From Streptomyces diastaticus subsp. diastaticus (lineage in GTDB: Bacteria; Actinomycetota; Actinomycetes; Streptomycetales; Streptomycetaceae), in NCBI RefSeq assembly GCF_011170125.1, contig NZ_BLLN01000005.1:1178001-1242000 (forward strand): DNA of 64,000 nt. Direction: 5' to 3'. A model generated the notes under the pieces. The model had not been told where the DNA came from and did no database searches. It saw only the letters and a program-made list of their open reading frames with translations. The translations under genes were made by a program, and so were the position numbers. Positions 29,572 through 37,856 of this stretch are shown piece after piece. Within the stretch, counting starts at the first letter, position 1. Each line of letters starts with the position of its first letter.

Positions 29572-30806
29572 CTGAGGTCTCCTGGGGGCCGCGGGCGGTC
29601 CGCCCGGCCCGGGCGGGGGTACGGCTTGCGGGCGTTCCCGGGGCCCGGCCGGGTCGTGGGGTAGGGGGCGGGGCCGGGGTGCGGGTCGGGCGCGGGGTGG
29701 TCGTCGGGGCGGGGCCGCCTGCGGTGTGCCGCCTCGGGGTGGCCGTCGGGGACGGGGTCCTCCGGGGGGTGCTGGGCGTCGGGGGGCGGCACGACGCGGC
29801 GCGGCCGGGTCGCGGTGGCTCCGGTGTCCTCCTCGGTGCCGCCCTCGTCCGCGCCGGGGCGGGCCGGGGTCGCGCCGTGCGGCTCCGGGGTCTCCTCGGC
29901 GGGCCCGCCACCGCCGGCGTCCGGGGCCTCGGGGTGGCCGGCGCCGGTGGCCTCGCCGCCCTCCTCGGGGGCTTCCGCGCGCCGTCCGGGGGGCTCTTCC
30001 CCGCCCGGCTCCTCCCCGCCCGGCGCCTGCGGGCCGGTGGTGGTGTCCGTGGCCCGGGGTCCGGGGGGCGCGGGGGCCTCCTGGCCGGTGGCGCCGGGTT
30101 CCGCCGGTGCGGCCGGGGGCTGCTCGGGGGCCGAGGTGTCGGGTGCGCCGGTCGGACCGGAGGCGTCCGGGCCGACGGGGCCGGTGCCGCCGGGGCCTTC
30201 GGGCCCGGGGGTGTCGGGGCCGTCCTCCTCGCCGTCGCCCGGTGAATGCGGGTAGTCCGCCGGGTCGGCGCCGAGGATGTCGTTCCACAGGTCGCCGGAG
30301 GCGTCGCGGCCGCGCGCCTGGAGGGCCCGGTCGGCGCGGAGGCGGGCGCTCAGCTGGCGCCGCTCGGCGCGGTAGCGGCGCCGCACCTCCGGGTCCCGGT
30401 CCGCCTCCCGGTACCGGCTGCGCAACTGGCTGCGTTCGTCGTAGACCTCCGAGCGGAGCGCGACCCGGCGGTCCTCGATGTCGTCGTGGACCTCGTCGGT
30501 GCCGGTGAGCTGGTAGGAGCGGTAGGCCATCGCCAGGATGAACGCCGTGGTGGCCAGCGTGATGACGATGGCGGTGAGCGTGATGGCCTGCGGCAGCGGG
30601 TCGGTGACGTCTTCGGTGTCGACGCCCGGGTAGAGCAGCGGCGCGGGTCCCGAGAGTCCGGTGACGGCGAGCAGCAGCAGGTTGATGCCGTTGGAGACGA
30701 TCACGGCGCCGAGCAGGATGCGGGTCAGCGGACGGGTGAGCAGCAGGACGCCGCCGACCGCGATCAGCACGGTGGCGGTGACGAGCAGGGCGAGGCTGAT
30801 GGTCAT
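29568..30806 (-). CDS. mrpC: Mrp-type Na+/H+ antiporter subunit C with a long disordered tail
   Basis: NuoK-like small membrane subunit fused to an unusual extension, 412 aa. Residues 1-105 are the normal three-helix MrpC (ISLALLVTATVLIAVGGVLL, LLGAVIVSNGINLLLLAVTG, ITLTAIVITLATTAFILAMA). A charged helical stretch follows (~110-170, DDIEDRRVALRSEVYDERSQ onward), probably coiled. The remaining ~240 residues are low-complexity Pro/Gly/Glu/Ala/Arg. Typical MrpC is 110-180 aa. The tail stays open to a stop that overlaps mrpD by 4 nt, so it is translated and not an annotation artefact. ATG 30806 overlaps the mrpA stop (ATGA). Confidence 0.92.
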   Translation of the reverse strand: MTISLALLVTATVLIAVGGVLLLTRPLTRILLGAVIVSNGINLLLLAVTGLSGPAPLLYPGVDTEDVTDPLPQAITLTAIVITLATTAFILAMAYRSYQLTGTDEVHDDIEDRRVALRSEVYDERSQLRSRYREADRDPEVRRRYRAERRQLSARLRADRALQARGRDASGDLWNDILGADPADYPHSPGDGEEDGPDTPGPEGPGGTGPVGPDASGPTGAPDTSAPEQPPAAPAEPGATGQEAPAPPGPRATDTTTGPQAPGGEEPGGEEPPGRRAEAPEEGGEATGAGHPEAPDAGGGGPAEETPEPHGATPARPGADEGGTEEDTGATATRPRRVVPPPDAQHPPEDPVPDGHPEAAHRRRPRPDDHPAPDPHPGPAPYPTTRPGPGNARKPYPRPGRADRPRPPGDLR

Positions 30807-33745
30807 CGGCCGTCTCCTCCTCCGTTCGCCGGGTCGGTGGGATCCGCGCCGCCGCGGGTGGCGATGGCGCCCTCGGCCCCGCCGGCCCCCTCCGCCGCCG
30901 CCCGCTCGATCTGCCGGTCGACCTTGGCGCCGAGGGCCCGGACGATGTCCAGGACGACGCCGAGGACCAGCAGGTAGACGCCGAAGTCGAAGAGGACGGG
31001 CGTGGCGAGGTGGTACTCGCCGAAGAGCGGCAGGTGGCCGTGGTACTCGAAGGCGTGCAGGACCGTTCCGCCGAAGAGGCCGAGCAGGGCGGTGGCCGTC
31101 ATGACGAAGAGGCCGAGGCCGGTGAAGAGGCCGGGCTGGCGGGGCGCGGCCTCGGCCAGCTCGAAGCGGCCCCCCGCGAGGTAGCGGGTGATCAGGGCGA
31201 CGCCCGCGACCAGGCCGCCGATGAAGCCGCCGCCCGGCAGGTTCTCGGCGCAGAACAGCAGGTAGACCGAGAGGATCAGGATCGGGTGGAAGATCAGCCG
31301 GGACAGCACCTCGAAGACGACCGAGCGGTGCTCGGGCGCCAGGGAGCGCCCGGCGGCCAGCCAGGTCCGCTCGCGGGTGCTGCCCGGCTCCGGCCCAGGT
31401 CGCCCCACACCGCGCGAGGAGAGCGACCAGACGGTCCGGTCGTACGGGATCTCCTGGCCGGCGCTGTCGGTGCGGCGGTGCAGGAAGATGAGGCTGGTGA
31501 CGCCCACGGCCGCGGCGGCCAGGACCGCGGACTCGCCCATGGTGTCCCAGGAACGCAGGTCGACCAGGATGGTCGCCACCACGTTCTTCAGCCCTTGGTG
31601 GGCGACCTCGGCCACCATCGGCTCGCCGTCGGGGACGGCGGTGCGCGCGGAGGCGGCGACCCAGACGGCGACGGCGACGACCAGGGAGCTGGCGAGGGCG
31701 ACCGGGATGCGGGCCCACCGGCGCCACGGGCTGAAGGACTCCTCGAAGTGGACCGGCATCCGGCGCAGCACCAGGATGAAGACGATCATCGAGACGGTCT
31801 CGACGCCGAACTGGGTGAGGGCGAGGTCGGGGGCGCCCTGGAGGACGAAGAGCAGCGCGGTCCCGTAGCCGGTGAGCCCCGCGAGGACGACGCCCTTCAT
31901 GCGGCGGCTGACGGTGAGACACATCAGTGCGGCGGTGCAGGTCAGGGCGGCCAGCGCGCCCTGGAGCGGGGAGTCCCAGGCGGCCGGCGAGCGGGCGCCG
32001 GTCCACGGCTGGTCGGTGACGAGGACGGCGAGCTGCCCGGCGAGCATCACCAGCAGGGTGACGGCGAGGTAGACGGAGAGCGAGCCGCGCTGGACGAAGC
32101 CGGTGACCTGGAGGGAGACGCGTTCCAGGCCGAGGAGCACCTGCCCGTAGACGGCGTCGGCGGTCGGCCAGGCGATGCGCCGGGAGAGGGTGCGCACCTC
32201 CTTGCGGGCGAGGAAGAGCAGCACACCGGCGGCCCAGGCGGCGACGGAGAGCCCGAGCGCGGTGCCGAGGCCGTGCCAGAGCGCGAGGTGGTAGGGGTCG
32301 GCCGGGACGGTGTACTGCGAGGCGTAGGTGGCGAGGAGTTCCTCGGCCGAACCGACGCCGGGCCCGAGGACCAGTCCGAGGACGGCGAGGGCGGCGGCCG
32401 GGCCGAGGAAGAGCCAGCCGACCCGCTGCGTGGGCGTGTCGGCGACGCCGGGCTTGCGCGCGAAGGCACCCCAGACGAAACGCAGGCTGTACGCGGTGGT
32501 GAGCGCCGAGCCGGCCACGATGACGCCCAGCGCCCACAGGTCCGGGGTGTCGCCCTCCAGCAGCGCCTCGAAGGCGGCCTCCTTGGCGGCGAAGCCGAGC
32601 ATCGGCGGCAGGGCGGCCATCGAGAGGGCGGCGACCACGGCGGTGCCGGCCACCCAGGGCAGGGCGCGGCCCACCCCCGAGAGACGGCGCAGGTCACGCG
32701 TGCCGGTGGCGTGGTCGACGATGCCGGTGACGAGGAAGAGCGGAGCCTTGAAGGCGGCGTGGGCCAGGATCATGGTGACGGCGGCGAGCCCCACGTCGTA
32801 GTTGCCGTCCCCGGCGAGGACCATCAGGAAGCCGAGCTGGCTGACGGTGCCGTAGGCGAGGACCAGCTTCAGGTCGTGCAGGCGCAGCGAGCGCCAGCCG
32901 CCGAGGAGCATGGTGACGCAGCCGAGGACCAGGATGGGCGGGCGCCACAGGGAGAGGTCGCCGAAGGCCGGGGTGAGGCGGGCGACGAGGTAAACACCGG
33001 CCTTGACCATGGCGGCGGCGTGCAGGTAGGCGCTGACCGGGGTCGGGGCGGCCATGGCGTTCGGCAGCCACATGCTGAAGGGCCAGATCGCCGATTTGGA
33101 GAAGGCGCCGCAGAGGATGAGCAGGGCCGCGATCTCCAGCAGGGTGGAGGAGGGCGGCGGCGAGGCGAGGATCTCGGAGATCCGGTAGGTGCCGGTGACG
33201 TGGCCGAGCATCAGGAACCCGACCAGCATGACCAGTCCGCCGAGAGTGGTGACGGTGAGCGCCTGGAGGGCGGAGCGCCGGTTCTGCTTGTACTCGCTGC
33301 CGTGGCCGACGAGCAGGAACGACAGGACGCTGGTGATCTCCCAGAAGACGTACAGGACGATCAGGTCGTCGGCGAGGACCAGGCCCAGCATGGCGCCGGC
33401 GAAGGCGAGCAGCGTCCCGGCGAAGCGGCTCAGGTTCCGGGTGCCGTCGTGGAAGTAGCGGACGCAGTAGACGAGGACCAGGGTGCCGATGCCCGCGGCG
33501 AGCAGGACCATCAGTTCGGAGAGCGCGTCCAGGCGCAGCGCCAGCGAGACCTGGTAGGTGGGGATCCACTCCCAGCTCCACTCCGTGGCACCGCCCTCGG
33601 CGGTGTCCGCCAGCCGGACGCAGGCCCACACGGTGGCCGCGAGCGGGGGCAGCGCGAGGACCAGGAACGCCCGGGTGCCCAGCCACCTGACCAGCGGCTT
33701 GGCGCAGACGGCGAGGACGAAGTGGGCGACGACGAGCGCGATCAC
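30803..33745 (-). CDS. mrpA: Mrp-type Na+/H+ antiporter subunit A fused to B
   Basis: Largest antiporter subunit, about 980 aa and roughly 20 membrane helices. The NuoL-like core (FWEITSVLSFLLVGHGSEYK, SAIWPFSMWLPNAMAAPTPV, AYGTVSQLGF) is followed by MrpA-specific helices. An MrpB domain closes the protein (FHPILILSVYLLFCAENLPG, LVAGVALITRYLAGG, FDFGVYLLVLGVVLDIVRAL). The separate mrpB is therefore absent and the operon reads A/B-C-D-E-F-G. GTG 33745 (VIALVVAHFVLAVCAKPLV) begins at the first helix but lacks a Shine-Dalgarno; an in-frame TTG at 33802 is the alternative. TATATC at 33807-33812 on the minus strand could be the promoter -10. The complex exports Na+ and supports pH homeostasis. Confidence 0.92.
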   Translation of the reverse strand: MIALVVAHFVLAVCAKPLVRWLGTRAFLVLALPPLAATVWACVRLADTAEGGATEWSWEWIPTYQVSLALRLDALSELMVLLAAGIGTLVLVYCVRYFHDGTRNLSRFAGTLLAFAGAMLGLVLADDLIVLYVFWEITSVLSFLLVGHGSEYKQNRRSALQALTVTTLGGLVMLVGFLMLGHVTGTYRISEILASPPPSSTLLEIAALLILCGAFSKSAIWPFSMWLPNAMAAPTPVSAYLHAAAMVKAGVYLVARLTPAFGDLSLWRPPILVLGCVTMLLGGWRSLRLHDLKLVLAYGTVSQLGFLMVLAGDGNYDVGLAAVTMILAHAAFKAPLFLVTGIVDHATGTRDLRRLSGVGRALPWVAGTAVVAALSMAALPPMLGFAAKEAAFEALLEGDTPDLWALGVIVAGSALTTAYSLRFVWGAFARKPGVADTPTQRVGWLFLGPAAALAVLGLVLGPGVGSAEELLATYASQYTVPADPYHLALWHGLGTALGLSVAAWAAGVLLFLARKEVRTLSRRIAWPTADAVYGQVLLGLERVSLQVTGFVQRGSLSVYLAVTLLVMLAGQLAVLVTDQPWTGARSPAAWDSPLQGALAALTCTAALMCLTVSRRMKGVVLAGLTGYGTALLFVLQGAPDLALTQFGVETVSMIVFILVLRRMPVHFEESFSPWRRWARIPVALASSLVVAVAVWVAASARTAVPDGEPMVAEVAHQGLKNVVATILVDLRSWDTMGESAVLAAAAVGVTSLIFLHRRTDSAGQEIPYDRTVWSLSSRGVGRPGPEPGSTRERTWLAAGRSLAPEHRSVVFEVLSRLIFHPILILSVYLLFCAENLPGGGFIGGLVAGVALITRYLAGGRFELAEAAPRQPGLFTGLGLFVMTATALLGLFGGTVLHAFEYHGHLPLFGEYHLATPVLFDFGVYLLVLGVVLDIVRALGAKVDRQIERAAAEGAGGAEGAIATRGGADPTDPANGGGDGR

Positions 33746-33876
33746 AGGGCGCCGGGCCGCTCGGGTCGCCCACAGGTCACAGCGGGAACGTAAGGCACCC
33801 AACAGTGATATATCGCGCCCCTCGGGTTCTCGGACCGGCGCGCCGGGCGCCCCTCCCCTGCCGAGGCGGGTGAACG

Positions 33877-33934
33877 CCGTCCGGCCCCGCCGGGCCGCCC
33901 CGGGAGTTCCGGGGCGGCCCGGCGGGCCGGACGG
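33877..33934 (-). terminator. Very strong terminator of the conservon-P450 operon
   Basis: A 26-bp stem with a single bulged C and a 5-base loop (GAGTT at 33904-33908) begins 19 bases after the P450 stop. The innermost 15 bp (33889-33903 with 33909-33923) are perfect. It insulates the Mrp operon downstream. Confidence 0.85.
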
Positions 33935-33952
33935 GGGTGGAACAGGTGGTGC

Positions 33953-35200
33953 TCAGGTGACATGGGCGAGCCTGACGGGCAGGGTGGCGGAGCTGTTGGA
34001 GAACATCGACGGCACCGGGGTGAGGGCGGCGGGGTCGACGGCGAGGGAGAGTCCCGGGTAGCGGGCGAAGACGGCGGGGAGGGCGACGGCCGCCTCCAGG
34101 CGGGCCAGCGGCGCGCCGAGGCAGAAGTGCGGGCCGTGGCTGAAGGCGAGGTGGCGCTGCTGCTCGCGGGTCAGGTCGAAGCGGTCGGCGTCGGCACCGT
34201 GCTGCGCCTGGTCGCGGCCGACCGCGCTGTACGGCGCCATGATCGCCTCGCCCCGGGCGATCCGGACGCCGGCGATCTCGACGTCCTCCAGCGGGTAGCG
34301 GAAGGGGAAGTTGCCGATCGGCGCGTCCCAGCGCAGCGTCTCCTCGACCACGGCCTCCCAGACCTCCTCGCCACCGGCCTCGGCGAGGGCGCGCTGGTCG
34401 GGGTGGGTGAGCAGGGCGCGGACGGCGTTGGTGACGAGGCTGAGGGTGGTCTCCTGCCCGGCGGAGAGCATCAGCAGCAGCGTGCCGACCAGTTCCTCCT
34501 CGCTGAGCGCGTCCGGGTCGGCCTCGCGGGCGGCTATCAGCGCGCTGGTCAGGTCCGGCCCCGGCTCGGCGCGCCGGGCGGCGACGACGCGGGCGAGCAG
34601 TCGGTACTGCTCGACCTGGCTGGCCGTCACCTCGTCGGGGCCGAGGTCGGAGCGGAAGATGTTGTCCATCAGCTCCTTGAGGCGGGGCTGTTCGTGGGCG
34701 GGGACGCCGAAGAGTTCGCAGATGACCCGCATGGGGACGGGGTTGGCGTAGTGCAGGCGCAGGTCGACGGTGCCGTCGGCGTCGGCGTGCGAGGGGAGTT
34801 CGTCGAGCAGTTCGGCGACGATGGCCTCGATGCGCGGCCGCAGTTCGGCCACCCGGCGCGGGGTGAAGGTCTGCGTGACGAGTTTGCGGAGTCTGCGGTG
34901 CTCCTGGCCGTCGGCGGTGACCATGTTGGTCACCTTGACCATGCCTATCAGCGGCCAGCCGTCCTCTATCTCGCCGCGGCGGATGGCGTTCCAGTTCCGC
35001 CAGTCCTTGCTCATGCGCGGGTCGGCCACCAGGTCCGTCAGCAGTTCGTGACTGGTGACGGCCCAGGCGAGCACGTCCCCGGGGAGACGGACCCGGACCA
35101 CGGGCCCGAGCGCGCGCAGCCGGGCGGCCTCGCCGTGGTGGTCGCCGCCGGACGGGTCGAGGGTGATCTCGGGGACGGCGGCGTCGGGGGTGGTGGTCAC
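33953..35200 (-). CDS. Cytochrome P450 (CYP154-like) at the end of a conservon
   Basis: Soluble class I P450, 415 aa. It shows the I-helix AGQETT, the K-helix ETLR (ExxR) and heme-binding FSHGPHFCLGAPLAR with the thiolate Cys. GTG 35200 has AAGGAG six bases upstream. It lies 48 bases downstream of a second, atypical P450 in the same operon as cvnABCD. In S. coelicolor several conservons end with such CYP157-CYP154 pairs, which supports family-level naming. The substrate is unknown, and no ferredoxin gene is adjacent. Confidence 0.9.
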   Translation of the reverse strand: MTTTPDAAVPEITLDPSGGDHHGEAARLRALGPVVRVRLPGDVLAWAVTSHELLTDLVADPRMSKDWRNWNAIRRGEIEDGWPLIGMVKVTNMVTADGQEHRRLRKLVTQTFTPRRVAELRPRIEAIVAELLDELPSHADADGTVDLRLHYANPVPMRVICELFGVPAHEQPRLKELMDNIFRSDLGPDEVTASQVEQYRLLARVVAARRAEPGPDLTSALIAAREADPDALSEEELVGTLLLMLSAGQETTLSLVTNAVRALLTHPDQRALAEAGGEEVWEAVVEETLRWDAPIGNFPFRYPLEDVEIAGVRIARGEAIMAPYSAVGRDQAQHGADADRFDLTREQQRHLAFSHGPHFCLGAPLARLEAAVALPAVFARYPGLSLAVDPAALTPVPSMFSNSSATLPVRLAHVT

Positions 35201-35248
35201 CGGTTCTCCTTGGACGGTCGGGGCACGGCCGGGCGGGGGCGCGGCCGG

Positions 35249-36499
35249 TCAGGGGTGGCGGACCGCGCCCGGTGCGGGCGGGAAGTCGACGGGGAGCGCC
35301 GTGGGGACGCGGGTCCAGGGGGAGGGCCGCCAGCGGATCTCCTCGGCGGGCACGGTCAGCCGCAACCCGGGGAGCCTGTGCAGCACGGTCTTGACGGCGG
35401 TACGGGTGATGAGGCGGGCCGGGACCTGGGCCGGGCAGACGTGCGGGCCGGCGGAGAAGGCCAGGTGGGCGCGGTTGCCCGGTTCGGTCAGCTCGTCCTC
35501 GGGACGGATCAGCGGGTCGTCGTTGGCGGCGGCGATGCCGAGGATCAGGCAGTCGCCCTCCCGGATGCGGTGGCCGCCCAGTTCGGTGTCGCGCAGGGCG
35601 TACCGGGCCGGCATGTTGTTCATCGGCGGGTCGCGCCAGAGGGCCTCGTCGAGGGCGTCGTCGATGCCGAGGCGGCCGCCGTGCAGCCGGGAGGCGAAGC
35701 GCGGGTCGCACAGCAGCAGCCGCAGGGTGTGCGCGATCCACGCGGTGACGGTCTCGTTGCCCGCGGAGATCATGACGACGACCGACTGGAGGTGCTCGGC
35801 CTCGTTGCGGAGGTTCGGGTGGTCGAGGAAGGCGGTGGTGAGGTCGTCGGCCGGGCGTTCGCGCCGCTCGCGGAGGGTGTCGAGGAGGATCTCCTCGAAC
35901 TGCCGGTTGCCGGCCTGCGAGTCGTCGGCGCTGCCGAAGAGGGCGATGAGGGCGCGCAGCAGTTCGTGGCCGCCCGCGCTGTCCAGGCCGAAGAGCGAGG
36001 CGAGGGCGAGCATCGGGATGATGGTGGCGTACTCGCCGACCAGGTCGGCGCTGCCGCGGGCGGCGAACTCGGCGATCAGCTCCTCGCAGAGCGCCTCCAC
36101 CTGGCGGCGGGCGCGCCGCTGGTCGATGCGGGCGACGCCGTCGTCGAGCGGCGCGCGCAGCCTGCGGTGCTCGGGGCCGTCGGCGCCGACGACGTTGGCC
36201 CGCCAGCCCATCATCGGCAGCAGCCCGGAGTCCGGGGAGACGACGCCTTCGCGCAGGTCGCGCCAGTTGCGGGCGTCGCGGGAGAAGAGCTGCTCGTTGC
36301 GGGTGAGGGTGAGCATCTCGCGGTGGCCCATCACCAGCCAGGCGGGGACCCCCGGTTCCAGTTCGACGCGGGCGACGTCGCCCCACTCGGCGCGCAGCGC
36401 GCGGTAGACCTCGCGGTGGTCGGGGGCGCCGGTGGCGGCGGCGAGGGGGACGAGTCCGGTGGCGGCGTGCGCGGGGCAGCCGGGCGGCGGGGCGGTCAT
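35249..36499 (-). CDS. Cytochrome P450 (CYP157-like) without the ExxR motif
   Basis: 416 aa with the P450 fold. The I-helix reads AGNET and the heme loop FSAGPHVCPAQVPAR contains the proximal Cys. At the K-helix, where nearly all P450s have ExxR, the sequence is DALDEALWRDPP, giving EALW. CYP157 members of Streptomyces are known for exactly this loss (EQSLW in S. coelicolor). Pro follows the Cys in place of the common Leu-Gly. ATG 36499 overlaps the cvnD stop in ATGA, so it is cotranslated with the conservon GTPase. Confidence 0.88.
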   Translation of the reverse strand: MTAPPPGCPAHAATGLVPLAAATGAPDHREVYRALRAEWGDVARVELEPGVPAWLVMGHREMLTLTRNEQLFSRDARNWRDLREGVVSPDSGLLPMMGWRANVVGADGPEHRRLRAPLDDGVARIDQRRARRQVEALCEELIAEFAARGSADLVGEYATIIPMLALASLFGLDSAGGHELLRALIALFGSADDSQAGNRQFEEILLDTLRERRERPADDLTTAFLDHPNLRNEAEHLQSVVVMISAGNETVTAWIAHTLRLLLCDPRFASRLHGGRLGIDDALDEALWRDPPMNNMPARYALRDTELGGHRIREGDCLILGIAAANDDPLIRPEDELTEPGNRAHLAFSAGPHVCPAQVPARLITRTAVKTVLHRLPGLRLTVPAEEIRWRPSPWTRVPTALPVDFPPAPGAVRHP

Positions 36500-37107
36500 G
36501 CGACGGGCTCCTGCGGGGCGGCACGGTCCGCCCGGTCGAAGACGTACTGGACGAGGGTGATGAGGGCGTCGAGGGAGGAGCGGGGGTCGCGGGCGTCGCA
36601 GACGGTCACCGGGGTCTCGTCCAGCAGGTCGAGAGCGGCACGGATCTCCTCGGTGCCGTACCGCTCGCTGTCCGGGAACTCGTTGACGGCGACGGCGAAC
36701 GGCAGGCCCCGCAGCTCCAGTTGTTCCAGCACGTCGAAGCTGTCCTCGATGCGGCGGGTGTCGACTAGGGCGAGGACGCCGAGGGCGCCTTCGGCGAGCC
36801 CTTCCCACAGGTCCCAGAAGCGCCGCTGTCCGGGGGTGCCGAACAGGTAGAGCGCGATGCGGTCGTTGAGGGTGATGCGGCCGAAGTCCATGGCGACGGT
36901 GGTGGTGTGCTTGGTGCCCAGCCCGGCCAGGTCGTCCACCCCGGCGCTCGCCTCGGTGATGTGCTCCTCGGTGCGCAGCGGCTCGATCTCGCTGACGGAG
37001 CCGACGAGGGTGGTCTTGCCGACGCCGAAGGCGCCGACGACGAGGATCTTGACGGCCTGCTGCACCGTGTCGGGCAGATAGCGGTCAGCGGAGCCGGCGG
37101 AGCCCAT
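36496..37107 (-). CDS. cvnD: Conservon small GTPase CvnD
   Basis: Ras-like/MglA-like GTPase of a conservon, 203 aa. Guanine-nucleotide motifs are G1 GAFGVGKTT (residues 25-33), G3 FGTPGQ and G4-like VAVNEF. The protein joins CvnA, CvnB and CvnC in a membrane-associated complex resembling eukaryotic G-protein signalling and linked to differentiation. ATG 37107 has AGGAGG six bases upstream, and its 5' end overlaps cvnC by 23 bases. Confidence 0.93.
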   Translation of the reverse strand: MGSAGSADRYLPDTVQQAVKILVVGAFGVGKTTLVGSVSEIEPLRTEEHITEASAGVDDLAGLGTKHTTTVAMDFGRITLNDRIALYLFGTPGQRRFWDLWEGLAEGALGVLALVDTRRIEDSFDVLEQLELRGLPFAVAVNEFPDSERYGTEEIRAALDLLDETPVTVCDARDPRSSLDALITLVQYVFDRADRAAPQEPVA

Positions 37108-37447
37108 CCAGTACCTCCTGAAGCAGTTGCGTGTCGGGCCCGACGGCCTCGGGGATGCCGGAGCGGGCGGCCAGATGGCCGGAGTCGACGAGGTCCGAGG
37201 CGACCACCTTGACCAGGCTCACGGGGAGCGACAGGTGGGCGGCGGCCTCGGCCAGGGAGAGCAGCCGGGCACACATCCGCACCAGGGCCGCCTCCTCGCG
37301 GGAGGCGGTCACCGGCAGCGGGCGGCCCGGGTCGGCGGCCACCAGCAGCGTGTCGACGTTGATGGTGTTCCGGCTGGGCCGGGCGCGGCCCCTGGTGATG
37401 ACGTACGAGCGCACCGCGCGCTCGGGCTGCTCCCCCTGGGCCGTCAC
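37085..37447 (-). CDS. cvnC: Conservon DUF742 protein CvnC
   Basis: 120 aa, DUF742. The VRSYVITRGRARPSRNTINV start and a C-terminal winged-helix-like part (LSLAEAAAHLSLPVSLVKVV, SDLVDSGHLAAR) are typical. It works with the roadblock protein and GTPase of the same operon. GTG 37447 overlaps the cvnB stop in GTGA. Confidence 0.92.
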   Translation of the reverse strand: MTAQGEQPERAVRSYVITRGRARPSRNTINVDTLLVAADPGRPLPVTASREEAALVRMCARLLSLAEAAAHLSLPVSLVKVVASDLVDSGHLAARSGIPEAVGPDTQLLQEVLDGLRRLR

Positions 37448-37854
37448 CGGGTGGGCTCCTGGCGGGGCGGGCTGCTGAGGTTGCCCGCGCCGATCTTCAG
37501 GACCTGTGCCTGCATCTGGCGGGCCACCAGCTTGGGGTCGACCACCGGCCCGGTGAGGACGGCGAGGTGGGCGCCGCCCGCGCTGCGCATGAAGAGGAAG
37601 CCGCCCTCGAACTCGACCATCTGCTGGTGGACGGAGCCGCCCTCCTCACCGTGCTCGCGGCCCAGACTCCGGCCGAGGGACTGGAGGCCGGAGCAGTTGG
37701 CGGCGAGCCGGTCGGCGGCGTCCCGGTCCATGCCCTCGGACTTGGCCAGCAGCAGGCCGTCGCTGCTGAAGACGATGACCTGGCGCACGCCGGGCACCGT
37801 GGCGACGTCGGCGATCATCCAGGCGCGCTGCTCGGGGTTCTCCACGTAAGTCAT
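37444..37854 (-). CDS. cvnB: Conservon roadblock/LC7 protein CvnB
   Basis: 136 aa, roadblock/LC7 fold (ADVATVPGVRQVIVFSSDGL, LAKSEGMDRDAADRLAANC), a likely GTPase-modulating partner for CvnD as in MglB/MglA. ATG 37854 follows the cvnA stop by two bases and overlaps cvnC by 4 nt. Confidence 0.92.
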   Translation of the reverse strand: MTYVENPEQRAWMIADVATVPGVRQVIVFSSDGLLLAKSEGMDRDAADRLAANCSGLQSLGRSLGREHGEEGGSVHQQMVEFEGGFLFMRSAGGAHLAVLTGPVVDPKLVARQMQAQVLKIGAGNLSSPPRQEPTR

Positions 37855-37856
37855 GG

